Positions 6,918 to 13,321 of a stretch of DNA of 17,316 nucleotides are shown piece after piece. This DNA is from JAVXNW01 sp036645575 (GTDB taxonomy: Bacteria > Bacillota > Clostridia > Christensenellales > Aristaeellaceae). Within the stretch, counting starts at the first letter, position 1, and each line of letters begins with the position of its first letter. A model generated the notes under the pieces. It did not search any database. It saw nothing but the letters and a program-made list of their open reading frames with translations, and had not been told where the DNA came from. Position numbers and translations under genes: made by a program. The DNA lies in NCBI GenBank assembly GCA_036645575.1, contig JAVXNW010000055.1, forward strand, positions 1-17,316, written 5' to 3'.

Positions 6918-6960
6918 AGATTTGCCGTAGGATATGTTGATCGTATCCTACGGCAAATCT
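6918..6960. terminator. 17-bp perfect inverted repeat between convergent genes
   Basis: Arms 6918-6934 (starting AGATTTGCCG) and 6944-6960 pair perfectly over 17 bases around a nine-base loop. The element sits between the converging regulator and desulfurase genes, where a bidirectional terminator is expected. Neither strand has a T-run after the stem, so it is not a textbook intrinsic terminator. It could instead be a repeat-family palindrome. Confidence 0.5.
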
Positions 6961-6983
6961 CTTCCCTAAACCTTGCCCACAAA

Positions 6984-7030
6984 GCGAACACAGAGCGGGC
7001 GAACACAGAGCGGGCGAACACAGTTCGCCC
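6984..7030. repeat. REP-like element: 15-bp tandem repeat ending in an 8-bp palindrome
   Basis: The 15-bp unit GCGAACACAGAGCGG occurs at 6984-6998 and 6999-7013. Ten bases of a third unit follow at 7014-7023. The array ends in GGGCGAAC-ACA-GTTCGCCC (7012-7030), a perfect eight-base-pair inverted repeat. It ends five bases before the stop of the desulfurase gene. The form resembles small intergenic repeats spread through many bacterial genomes. Confidence 0.7.
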
Positions 7031-7035
7031 CTACG

Positions 7036-8208
7036 TTATCTCGCATCATCAAACAATTCAAGATTGGTTCCGTTTCGGGCGATGTCTGTGACGGCGGCCA
7101 GGAAGCGATCCAGTTCCTGCGGGGTATTTTCGGGGCCGACGCTTGCGCGCACCGCGCCGCGCGAGAGCGTGCCCAGCAGCGTGTGAACGCCGGGCGCGCA
7201 GTGAAGGCCCGCGCGCACCGCGATGTCTTTGCGGGCTAGCGCGTCGGCGACCGCGCCCGAGGGATCGTCGCCCACGTTGAAGGCGACGACGCCCACCCGC
7301 GCGCGCGGGTCGGGGCTTCCGTACACGTCCACGCCCGCGATGGCGCGCAGGCCTTCGAGCAGTTGCCGGGTGAGCGCGCGCTCTCGGGCGCGCAGCGTCA
7401 GTTCGTTTTGAAGCACGTAGCGCGCGCCCGCGTCCAGCCCCATGATGCCGGGCAGGTTGACGGTGCCGCTCTCGTAGCGCTCGGGGCGCTCGGTCGGTTG
7501 CAGCATCGAATCGGAACTCGAGCCGGTGCCGCCCTCGCGCAGCGTTTGAAGCGCGTAGTCGTCTTCGAGGTACAATCCGCCCGTGCCCTGCGGCCCCAGC
7601 AACCCCTTGTGCCCCGGAAAGGCGTACATCGTCGCGCCAAACGCCTCGACATCGACCGGCAGGCTGCCAAACGCCTGCGCGCCGTCCACCAAAAAGGCGA
7701 CGCCCGCCTGCCTGAGCACCTGCCCGATGGCGAAGATGGGCTGTATGCTGCCCAGGACGTTGCTCGCGTGGGTTACGACAGAAAGGCGCGTGCGGGGCGT
7801 CAGCGCCGCGTGGATGGCGGCGGGGGAGACGATGCCCATTTCGTCCGGCTCGACAAGCGTAAGGGCGATGACGCCGGCCTGCTCAAGCGTCTTGAGCGGG
7901 CGCAGCACGGAGTTGTGCTCGAGCATCGTGCTCACGACATGGTCGCCCGGGCGCAGGCTGCCCTTGATCGCCAGGTTGATCGCGTCGGTGCAATTGAAGG
8001 CGAAGACGACCGACAGCGGGTCCTTGGCGCCGAGCATCCGCGCAAGCGTCGTGCGGCAGGAAAGGAGCGCCTGCGCGCCCGCCAACGCGCGCGGATGACC
8101 CGAGCGCCCCGGGTTTGCGTTGACGCTGGTCAACGCGCGTTTGACCGCCGTCAGCACGCATTCGGGCTTGGGATGGCTGGTGGCGGCATTGTCCAGATAA
8201 ATTTCCAT
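7036..8208 (-). CDS. Cysteine desulfurase-family class V aminotransferase
   Basis: This is a 390-residue PLP-dependent enzyme expected to remove sulfur (or selenium) from cysteine or selenocysteine, leaving a persulfide on its own cysteine. It starts MEIYLDNAATSHPKP, typical of the family. The PLP lysine is Lys201 (FPGHKGLLGPQGTGGLYL), the cofactor-binding Asp/Gln stretch is LVDGAQAFG (173-181), and the catalytic cysteine is Cys337 (VRAGLHCAPGVHTLLGT), giving an RxGxHC pattern like SufS. The start at 8208 has AGGAGG (8214-8219) five bases upstream; the frame is open further upstream but without homology. It resembles the EF2568-like subfamily (TIGR01977) as I recall it. The divergent neighbour is a putative Se/S carrier, which suggests sulfur or selenium trafficking. 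Confidence 0.93.
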   Translation of the reverse strand: MEIYLDNAATSHPKPECVLTAVKRALTSVNANPGRSGHPRALAGAQALLSCRTTLARMLGAKDPLSVVFAFNCTDAINLAIKGSLRPGDHVVSTMLEHNSVLRPLKTLEQAGVIALTLVEPDEMGIVSPAAIHAALTPRTRLSVVTHASNVLGSIQPIFAIGQVLRQAGVAFLVDGAQAFGSLPVDVEAFGATMYAFPGHKGLLGPQGTGGLYLEDDYALQTLREGGTGSSSDSMLQPTERPERYESGTVNLPGIMGLDAGARYVLQNELTLRARERALTRQLLEGLRAIAGVDVYGSPDPRARVGVVAFNVGDDPSGAVADALARKDIAVRAGLHCAPGVHTLLGTLSRGAVRASVGPENTPQELDRFLAAVTDIARNGTNLELFDDAR

Positions 8209-8268
8209 GCGTTCCTCCTCCTCGCACCCGTCACGGGCTTGCGTCGTACAATATACGGACGCCAAGAA

Positions 8269-8280
8269 CCGCATATGCGG
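8269..8280. promoter_or_regulatory. 12-bp perfect palindrome between divergent genes
   Basis: CCGCATATGCGG is a perfect palindrome in the 100-bp gap between the desulfurase and DUF3343 genes. A second short inverted repeat, CCCGT-C-ACGGG, lies at 8227-8237. Either could be an operator for the divergent pair, but in GC-rich DNA such short palindromes also occur by chance. No convincing -35/-10 pair was found on either strand here. Confidence 0.3.
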
Positions 8281-8308
8281 CGCGGCGCTGACTTGAGGAG
8301 GGAAGAAT

Positions 8309-8587
8309 ATGAACGAGGTAAGCGGCGTCGCCGCGTTTCGGTCTAGGCAACAGGTGATGAACTTTGACGGAGCGCTTCGGCGCGCGGGCATTGAAAGCAA
8401 GATCATCTCGACGCCCCGGGATGTGGCGATCGGGTGCGGCCTGTCGGTTGAGTTTAAGATCGAGGACGCCCAAGCGGTCATGCAGGTGCTGGACCGGGTG
8501 CGCCCCGGCAACCTCATCGGCATGTACCAGATCGACCGGCGAAGCGGCGGCCGTCCCGTGCTCACCGCGCTGGCCAGGCAGTACTGA
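8309..8587 (+). CDS. DUF3343 protein, putative Se/S carrier-like
   Basis: This is a 92-residue small soluble protein. The segment FRSRQQVMNFDGALRRAGIESKIISTPRDVAIGCGLSVEFK (10-50) matches the DUF3343/putative Se/S carrier-like pattern. It has the alternating beta-alpha layout, a PxPR-like STPRD step and a single cysteine in the conserved CGLSV motif (Cys43). Family naming suggests that the cysteine carries sulfur or selenium, but biochemical proof is thin. AGGAGGG (8296-8302) lies six bases before the ATG. It is divergent from the cysteine desulfurase, a pairing that supports a joint job in chalcogen transfer. Confidence 0.82.
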   Translation: MNEVSGVAAFRSRQQVMNFDGALRRAGIESKIISTPRDVAIGCGLSVEFKIEDAQAVMQVLDRVRPGNLIGMYQIDRRSGGRPVLTALARQY

Positions 8588-8594
8588 CCTGACC

Positions 8595-8759
8595 TAGGGA
8601 ACCGCTGAATAAATCCCGCACGCGCTGGCGGCTGCATTTCCGCCATCTCCGCCCTGCAAATTCCTCGACGTAGCGCTGCTACGCCTTCGGCTTTTGCATG
8701 ACGAAGCTTGCGAAAATTCAACTCGCCATCACGCACGTTCTTTAATCAGCGATTCCCTA
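8595..8759. mobile_element. 161-bp MITE-like element with TIRs and TA flanks
   Basis: The left terminus GGGAACCGCTGAATAAA (8597-8613) and the right terminus (8741-8757, reverse complement GGGAATCGCTGATTAAA) match at 15 of 17 positions. Each end is flanked by TA (8595-8596 and 8758-8759), the target duplication expected of IS630/Tc1-mariner-type transposition. There is no coding sequence inside. An internal small hairpin (GTAGC-GCT-GCTAC near 8670) is present. It is a non-autonomous element that would need a transposase elsewhere in the genome. Confidence 0.75.
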
Positions 8760-8782
8760 AGGAACCGCTGAATAAATCCCGC
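8760..8782. repeat. Truncated second copy of the MITE left end
   Basis: Positions 8761-8782 repeat the left terminus plus five more bases (GGAACCGCTGAATAAATCCCGC), identical to 8598-8619. This copy begins at the same TA that ends the first element. Similarity fades after about 8790, and no matching right end was found before nth. The rest of the stretch to 8860 holds only GC-rich sequence without a visible gene. Confidence 0.7.
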
Positions 8783-8861
8783 GGCGCTGGAACCCAGGCG
8801 TTCCCGGCGCGGGCGGGGGCGCGTGAAATAACCTATCTGCCCTTTTTGTGGGCGCGATTTG

Positions 8862-8870
8862 TGATATAAT
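8862..8870 (+). promoter_or_regulatory. Extended -10 promoter upstream of nth
   Basis: TGATATAAT gives a TGn-extended perfect TATAAT (8865-8870). No good -35 is seen at normal spacing, which extended -10 promoters tolerate. Transcription would start near 8877 and probably covers nth, obgE and yhbY. Confidence 0.65.
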
Positions 8871-8912
8871 GAAGGCAGTGTTTTGCAAAAGAGAGATGGG
8901 GGGCGCCTTTTG

Positions 8913-9566
8913 ATGCAGGTTCAGGCGGTTCTTGACGCGCTTGAGGCGCTGTATCCCGAGGCAAAGGCGGAATTGCATTTCAGCAATCCGTTTGAGACGT
9001 TGATCGCGACGATCCTTTCGGCGCAGTGCACCGACAAGCGCGTCAATCAGGTGACGGAAAAGCTGTTTGCGGCGTATCCCGACGCGCAGGCGCTGGGCGG
9101 GCTCGAGCCGGCGGAACTGGAGCCGTGGATCATGACGTGCGGCCTTTACCACAACAAGGCCAAAAACATTGTGGCGGCCTGCCGGATGCTGACGCAGGAA
9201 TACGAAGGACAGGTGCCAAACGACCGGGCGAAGCTCATGAAGCTGGCGGGCGTCGGGCAGAAGACGGCGGGCGTGGTGCTGCTGGCCGCGTTTGGCGACG
9301 ACCAGATCCCGGTGGACACCCACGTGTTCCGGGTGGCGAACCGGATCGGCCTTGTGGACGAGGCGACGGCGGATAAGACCGAGGTCGCGCTGCGCGCCGC
9401 GCTGCCCAAGGCGTGTTGGTCCCACGCGCACCACCTGCTGATCTGGCACGGGCGGCGCATGTGCCACGCGCGCGGCCCCGCGTGCGGCGCATGTCCGCTC
9501 GCGAAAGAAAACTGCATGTATTTTGCAAGACAGGCGCAAGTTACTACGGATAGCACGGACACGTAG
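8913..9566 (+). CDS. nth: Endonuclease III (DNA glycosylase/AP lyase)
   Basis: This is a 217-residue base-excision repair enzyme that removes oxidised pyrimidines and cleaves the AP site. The helix-hairpin-helix motif LMKLAGVGQKTAGVVLLAAFG carries the catalytic Lys117, and Asp135 lies in PVDTHVFRVANR. The 4Fe-4S cluster ligands are Cys184, Cys191, Cys194 and Cys201. Spacing is C-x6-C-x2-C-x6-C, one residue longer in the last gap than the usual x5. I choose the ATG at 8913: it has a G-rich binding site (8898-8903) and matches the family N-terminus. A TTG at 8883 in the same frame is only a few bases after the predicted transcription start. obgE follows 47 bases downstream, so the two are probably co-transcribed. 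Confidence 0.95.
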   Translation: MQVQAVLDALEALYPEAKAELHFSNPFETLIATILSAQCTDKRVNQVTEKLFAAYPDAQALGGLEPAELEPWIMTCGLYHNKAKNIVAACRMLTQEYEGQVPNDRAKLMKLAGVGQKTAGVVLLAAFGDDQIPVDTHVFRVANRIGLVDEATADKTEVALRAALPKACWSHAHHLLIWHGRRMCHARGPACGACPLAKENCMYFARQAQVTTDSTDT

Positions 9567-9613
9567 TTCGCAAAGTTCAAGCTTTGGGGACTACCAGAAT
9601 ATTGGGGGATACG

Positions 9614-10876
9614 ATGGCATTATTTGTCGATGTGGTGAATATCACCTGCAAGGCGGGTGACGGTGGAAATGGCTGCGTGGCCTACCACCGGGAAAAATAT
9701 GTGCAGGCGGGCGGCCCGGACGGCGGCGACGGCGGACGCGGCGGCAATGTGATCTTTATGGCGACGGAGCGGATGCACACGCTGATGGACTTCCGCTACA
9801 GGCGCAAGTTCCAGGCCGAGTCGGGCGCGGATGGGGAGAACCGGCGCTGCAAGGGAAAAGATGGGTCGGACGTGGTGATCGAGGTGCCCTGCGGGACGCT
9901 CGTGCGCGACGCGGGAAGCGGCAAGGTGATCCTAGACCTGTTTGAAAACGGGGAGCGCAAGGTGCTGCTTCGCGGCGGCAACGGCGGCTTTGGCAATGCG
10001 CGCTTTGCCACGCCCACGCGCCAGACGCCGGCCTTTGCCAAGCCCGGCGAAAAAACGCCGGTGCGCGAACTGCTGCTCGAGCTTAAGTCGATCGCGGATG
10101 TGGGCTTGGTCGGCTTTCCCAATGTGGGCAAGTCCACCATCCTGTCGGTGGTGACCTCGGCGCGACCCAAGATCGCCAACTACCACTTTACGACGCTCCA
10201 GCCCAATCTGGGCATCGCCTTCCAGGACGACAAGTCGTTTGTGCTGGCGGATATTCCGGGATTGGTCGAGGGCGCGGCGGCGGGGATCGGGCTGGGTCAC
10301 GCGTTTTTGCGCCATGTGGAGCGCACGCGCCTGCTGATTCATGTGCTGGATATCGCGGGCAGCGAGGGGCGCGATCCGCTTGCCGATTACGACGCGATCG
10401 TCAAGGAATTGGCGGGCTATGGCGATCTCAAAAACCGGCCGGTGCTGGTCGCGGCCAACAAGATCGATCTGGGCGGCGAGGAAAACCTCGCGCGCCTCAA
10501 AGAAAAGCTCGCAGGCAGCGGCATTCCGATCTTCCCCGTGTCCGCGGCGACCGGCAAGGGCTTTGAAGGGCTCCTGCGCGCGGCGATCGAGCGGCTGGAC
10601 GCGCTGCCCCCGGTCGAGCCGTTTTACGAAGAGGCGCTCGTCGAGGAGACCGAGACGACGCCCTTCACCATCGTCAAGGAAGACGGCCTGTACAAGCTGT
10701 CGGGCGCGTCGATTGAGCGGCTGGTTGCGTCGGTCAACTTTGACGACGAGCAGTCGATGGGGTATTTCCACAAGATGCTCAGGCGCTGGGGCGTGATTGA
10801 CGCGCTGCGCGCGGCGGGCGCGGGCGAGGGCGACACGGTGTCAATCGAGGACATGGAGTTCGACTTCGTCGAATAA
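9614..10876 (+). CDS. obgE: GTPase Obg (ribosome assembly, stress response)
   Basis: This is a 420-residue essential GTPase acting in 50S subunit maturation and stringent or stress signalling. The glycine-rich Obg fold spans about 1-158 (GDGGNGCVAYHREKYVQAGGPDGGDGGRGG). The G domain has GFPNVGKST (167-175), DIPGLVEGAAAGIGLGHAFLRHVERT (213-238), NKIDL (282-286) and SAAT (310-313). A C-terminal OCT domain (about 348-420) ends FDFVE. The ATG at 9614 is preceded by GGGGG (9604-9608) and begins the conserved MALFVDVV; the frame also has a TTG at 9584, but that start would add residues with no homology. The rplU-rpmA pair that often precedes obg is absent; nth stands there instead. Confidence 0.98.
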   Translation: MALFVDVVNITCKAGDGGNGCVAYHREKYVQAGGPDGGDGGRGGNVIFMATERMHTLMDFRYRRKFQAESGADGENRRCKGKDGSDVVIEVPCGTLVRDAGSGKVILDLFENGERKVLLRGGNGGFGNARFATPTRQTPAFAKPGEKTPVRELLLELKSIADVGLVGFPNVGKSTILSVVTSARPKIANYHFTTLQPNLGIAFQDDKSFVLADIPGLVEGAAAGIGLGHAFLRHVERTRLLIHVLDIAGSEGRDPLADYDAIVKELAGYGDLKNRPVLVAANKIDLGGEENLARLKEKLAGSGIPIFPVSAATGKGFEGLLRAAIERLDALPPVEPFYEEALVEETETTPFTIVKEDGLYKLSGASIERLVASVNFDDEQSMGYFHKMLRRWGVIDALRAAGAGEGDTVSIEDMEFDFVE

Positions 10877-10955
10877 TTCCGCGCGCCCGAGCCTGACTAA
10901 AGTAGCTAACCAACATAGATACGAATCCCCATGGGGTGACGGAGGAGAAGAAGAG

Positions 10956-11249
10956 ATGACAACCAAGCAGCGGGCGGCATTGCGCGCAATGGCCAACACG
11001 ATGGACGCGATTTTGCACATTGGAAAAGACGGCATCGGCGACAACTTGGCCAAGCAGGCGTGGGATGCGCTGGAGGCGCGAGAGCTGATCAAGGTTACGG
11101 TGCAAAAGGGTGCGCCGATGGACGCAAAAGAGGCGTGCGAGGCGCTGTGCGAGCGGGTGCACGCGGAGGCGGTGCAGGTCATCGGAAGCCGCTTTGTGAT
11201 CTACCGCAAGGCGCGCGAAAATTCCAAGATCGATCTGGACAACCTGTAA
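10956..11249 (+). CDS. yhbY: YhbY-family RNA-binding protein (CRM domain)
   Basis: This is a 97-residue single CRS1-YhbY (CRM) domain protein associated with pre-50S ribosomal particles (YqeI in Bacillus). Recognisable are the start TTKQRAALRAMANTM, the loop HIGKDGIGDNLAKQAWDALEARELIKVTV, and the end VQVIGSRFVIYRKA. GGAGGAG (10941-10947) serves as the binding site. It lies 79 bases after obgE and probably shares its transcript. A CCCCATGGGG palindrome (10927-10936) sits in the gap. In Firmicutes this gene normally stands directly before nadD; here a reverse-oriented membrane gene separates them. Confidence 0.93.
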   Translation: MTTKQRAALRAMANTMDAILHIGKDGIGDNLAKQAWDALEARELIKVTVQKGAPMDAKEACEALCERVHAEAVQVIGSRFVIYRKARENSKIDLDNL

Positions 11250-11313
11250 GCGCGCAAAGTCAATTGGCGCGCTCGCGAAAAAGCCGGCAAGCGCGGCCGT
11301 CCAAGCGGCGCGC

Positions 11314-12039
11314 TCACGAAAACAGGCGATCGGGCGGGCGCGCGCCATGAAGCGCAACCGCACAAGCGGCCAGCAGCAAAAGGCCCAGCACGAGGTATAG
11401 AATCTGCCCGATCAGCCAATACAATACGAACATGAAAAGAGCGTAGAGCAGCATGAGCGGCGCTCTTTTTCTGCCCAGAAAAAAGCGGGGACGGGTGCGC
11501 TTTAGGGGCGCTTCGGCAATGGGCAGGCCGCTTTGCGCAAGGACGTGGGAAAGCGCGGCGCCGTCGAGCAGCCGCACGCGGGGCCCCGTGAGGGCGGACG
11601 CGACCTGCGCCGCCGCCGGGGCGACCGGGCCGGTAGCGGCAAGGAGCAGGGTCGGCGCGCCGCCGTGCGCGCGCCAGATGGCCAACAGCTCGCTTGCGTC
11701 AAGGGGCGGAGCGGACGGATGGCGCGCCAAGAGAACGAAATGGCAGCGGGCGCATTCGGGGTAGCGGGCGACGATGTGCGCGCGCGCGTCCACTTCACTT
11801 GGCGTCATCGCCCAATTTAGGACGAGCGCCTTGGCCGCGCGCAGCCGTTTGGCCTGCTCGCGGCGCTTGACGCCGGGCTTGCTTCGGTCGTAGGCATCAA
11901 GCGCCCAGGCGGCCAGCGCGCCCCATAGGCAGGTGAGAAAAAGCGACGCGGGCAAATGCCCGGTTGCGTTCAAAAACAGCCAAAGCGCGACGACGCACGC
12001 GCAAATCAGGGTGACGATTCGGTCAATTCGCCGGCTCAT
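11314..12039 (-). CDS. Four-TM membrane protein with a cytosolic Mrr-like middle region
   Basis: This is a 241-residue protein not recognised as a named family. Two hydrophobic segments lie near the N-terminus (about 8-26 and 30-48) and two at the C-terminus (about 193-211 and 213-231). They flank a hydrophilic domain of some 140 residues. Its end, LLLAATGPVAPAAAQVASALTGPRVRLLDGAALSHVL, resembles the last strands of Mrr/restriction-endonuclease-like domains (a TNG.fT..A...A....i.LiDG..L pattern). No catalytic D...ExK is evident, so it would be a degenerate fold at best. The start at 12039 has GGAGG eight bases upstream; an ATG at 12066 lacks one. It points against the surrounding ribosome-assembly genes, convergent with yhbY and divergent from nadD. 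Confidence 0.75.
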   Translation of the reverse strand: MSRRIDRIVTLICACVVALWLFLNATGHLPASLFLTCLWGALAAWALDAYDRSKPGVKRREQAKRLRAAKALVLNWAMTPSEVDARAHIVARYPECARCHFVLLARHPSAPPLDASELLAIWRAHGGAPTLLLAATGPVAPAAAQVASALTGPRVRLLDGAALSHVLAQSGLPIAEAPLKRTRPRFFLGRKRAPLMLLYALFMFVLYWLIGQILYLVLGLLLLAACAVALHGARPPDRLFS

Positions 12040-12107
12040 GCCCATTTCCTCCGCATCTTTTTCCATATTGTGCGCATATTCCGCTTTTCTAATCGGCCAA
12101 AATGGTA

Positions 12108-12113
12108 TATAAT
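12108..12113 (+). promoter_or_regulatory. -10 box of the nadD-yqeK operon promoter
   Basis: This is a perfect TATAAT in an AT-rich stretch that is unusual for this GC-rich window. The best -35 candidate, TTTTCT at 12085-12090, is weak. The start of transcription would fall near 12120, only about 17 bases before the ATG. Confidence 0.6.
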
Positions 12114-12116
12114 AAG

Positions 12117-12136
12117 CCTAATTAAGATTAGGAGCG
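12117..12136 (+). promoter_or_regulatory. Inverted repeat over the transcription start and RBS of nadD-yqeK
   Basis: CCTAAT (12117-12122) and ATTAGG (12127-12132) form a perfect six-base inverted repeat with loop TAAG. The right arm overlaps the ribosome binding site AGGAG (12130-12134). That site is just two bases from the ATG at 12137, which is unusually close, but 11 bases from an in-frame TTG at 12146. The dyad could be an operator. It is less likely an RNA switch, since predicted transcription starts inside it. Confidence 0.4.
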
Positions 12137-13321
12137 ATGGATCGATTGGATACGACAGGCATCCTGGGTGGAACCTTCGACCCGATTCACCTGGGACATT
12201 TGGAAATGGCGGAGGCGGTTGTGCGGGAAATGGGCGTCCGGAAGATGCTCTTTATCCCCGACGGCGATCCTCCGCACAAGGGTGAGCTGGCAGATGGGCG
12301 CGATCGAATGAACATGGTGCGCTTGGCCATTGAGGGGCACACCGGATTTGAGGCCAACGAGACGGAACTAAACAGGCCCGGCGTCACCTACACGGTGGAG
12401 ACGCTCAAGGAGCTTACGCTGCGCGCGCCCCGAACCCGCTGGCTGTACGTCGTGGGATCGGACACGCTGATGGTCATTGAGACGTGGCGCAATTTTCCCG
12501 AGGTGGCCAAGCTGCTCTCCGCGATTGCGGTGGTGCCGCGCCCGGGCGACCGGCGCGAGACGGTTTTGTCAACGGCACAGCGCATCTCAGCGCAGTACGG
12601 CGTGATGGTCAAGGTGCTGGATAAGCCGGTGTCGCGGATTTCCTCAACCGAGGTTCGGTATCGCGCGGCGCGCCACCAGGCGCTTGACGGACTGGTGCCC
12701 CCGGCGGTTGCGCACTACATTCGCGCGCACAAGCTGTACCGCCAGCCCATGCTGGAGGAATTGCGGCGCACGATGACCCCCGCGCGCTACAAGCACACGC
12801 TGGGCGTCGAGGAGATGGCGATCGCCCTGGCCAAGAAAAATGGACTGGACGTTCGAAAGGCGCAATTGGCGGCGCTGTTGCACGACGGCGCAAAACACAT
12901 GCCGATGGACGAGATGGTGGAACTGGTCAAAGATGCCGACGCGCAGACCGCGCCCGGCGAGGACGAGAGCCGGGCGCTATTGCACGCGGCGGCGGGCATG
13001 GTGCTCGCCAAGGAAAAGTTTGGCGTGGACGACCCGGAGGTGCTCAGCGCGATCCGGTGGCATACGACCGGGCGCGCCGGCATGACGGCGCTTGACAAGG
13101 TCATCTACCTTGCGGACATGATCGAGCCAGGCCGCCGCTTTTTCCCGGGACTAGACCTGATCCGCGAGGCCGCCGAGCGCGATCTGGATGAGGCGATGGC
13201 GATCGCCGCGCGCAGGACGGTGGACTACGTGCGATCAAGGGGTATGCCGCTCAATGAGCGAACATTGGAACTGCTGGGCAGCATCGAGCAGCAACAGCGA
13301 AAAAAGGAGAGTGCGACATGA
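12137..13321 (+). CDS. nadD: NadD-YqeK fusion: NaMN adenylyltransferase plus HD-domain Ap4A hydrolase
   Basis: This is one continuous 394-residue frame. Residues 1 to about 203 are NadD, which makes deamido-NAD from nicotinate mononucleotide and ATP: GGTFDPIHLGH (11-21), PDGDPPHK (41-48), WLYVVGSDT (102-110) and ISSTEVR (168-174). Residues 204-394 are YqeK, an HD-domain symmetrical Ap4A hydrolase: His220 (RYKHTLGVEEMA), His249-Asp250 (LLHDGAKH), His283, His309 and Asp327 (IYLADMIEPGR). There is almost no linker: the NadD ending YIRAHKLY runs into the YqeK start. In Bacillus they are separate adjacent genes. Met205 could act as an internal start but has no binding site. The true start may be TTG 12146, which better fits both RBS spacing and the usual NadD N-terminus. 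It overlaps rsfS by ATGA. Confidence 0.95.
   Translation: MDRLDTTGILGGTFDPIHLGHLEMAEAVVREMGVRKMLFIPDGDPPHKGELADGRDRMNMVRLAIEGHTGFEANETELNRPGVTYTVETLKELTLRAPRTRWLYVVGSDTLMVIETWRNFPEVAKLLSAIAVVPRPGDRRETVLSTAQRISAQYGVMVKVLDKPVSRISSTEVRYRAARHQALDGLVPPAVAHYIRAHKLYRQPMLEELRRTMTPARYKHTLGVEEMAIALAKKNGLDVRKAQLAALLHDGAKHMPMDEMVELVKDADAQTAPGEDESRALLHAAAGMVLAKEKFGVDDPEVLSAIRWHTTGRAGMTALDKVIYLADMIEPGRRFFPGLDLIREAAERDLDEAMAIAARRTVDYVRSRGMPLNERTLELLGSIEQQQRKKESAT

Noticed and set aside
6984..7023. Possible CRISPR-like array
   Set aside because: The 15-bp units are directly tandem with no spacers, so this is a simple repeat within a REP-like palindrome.
8209..8736. Upstream in-frame extension of the cysteine desulfurase
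   Set aside because: It would cross the divergent DUF3343 gene and the MITE and has no homology; the start at 8208 has a strong AGGAGG site.
8883..8912. TTG start for nth at 8883
   Set aside because: It is too close to the predicted transcription start and has no binding site; the ATG at 8913 fits family length and has a G-rich site.
9932..10771. 279-codon minus-strand frame opposite obgE
   Set aside because: It lies antisense to a complete Obg GTPase, has no homology features and no binding site; a codon-bias shadow.
10927..10936. CCCCATGGGG palindrome before yhbY
   Set aside because: Only ten bases with no loop or T-tract; no adjacent signal makes it a terminator or operator.
11266..11322. 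Direct repeat GGCGCGCTCGCGAAAA / GGCGCGCTCACGAAAA (11266-11281, 11307-11322)
   Set aside because: 16 bp with one mismatch, close together in GC-rich DNA between convergent genes. No inverted ends, array or insertion boundary supports a defined element.
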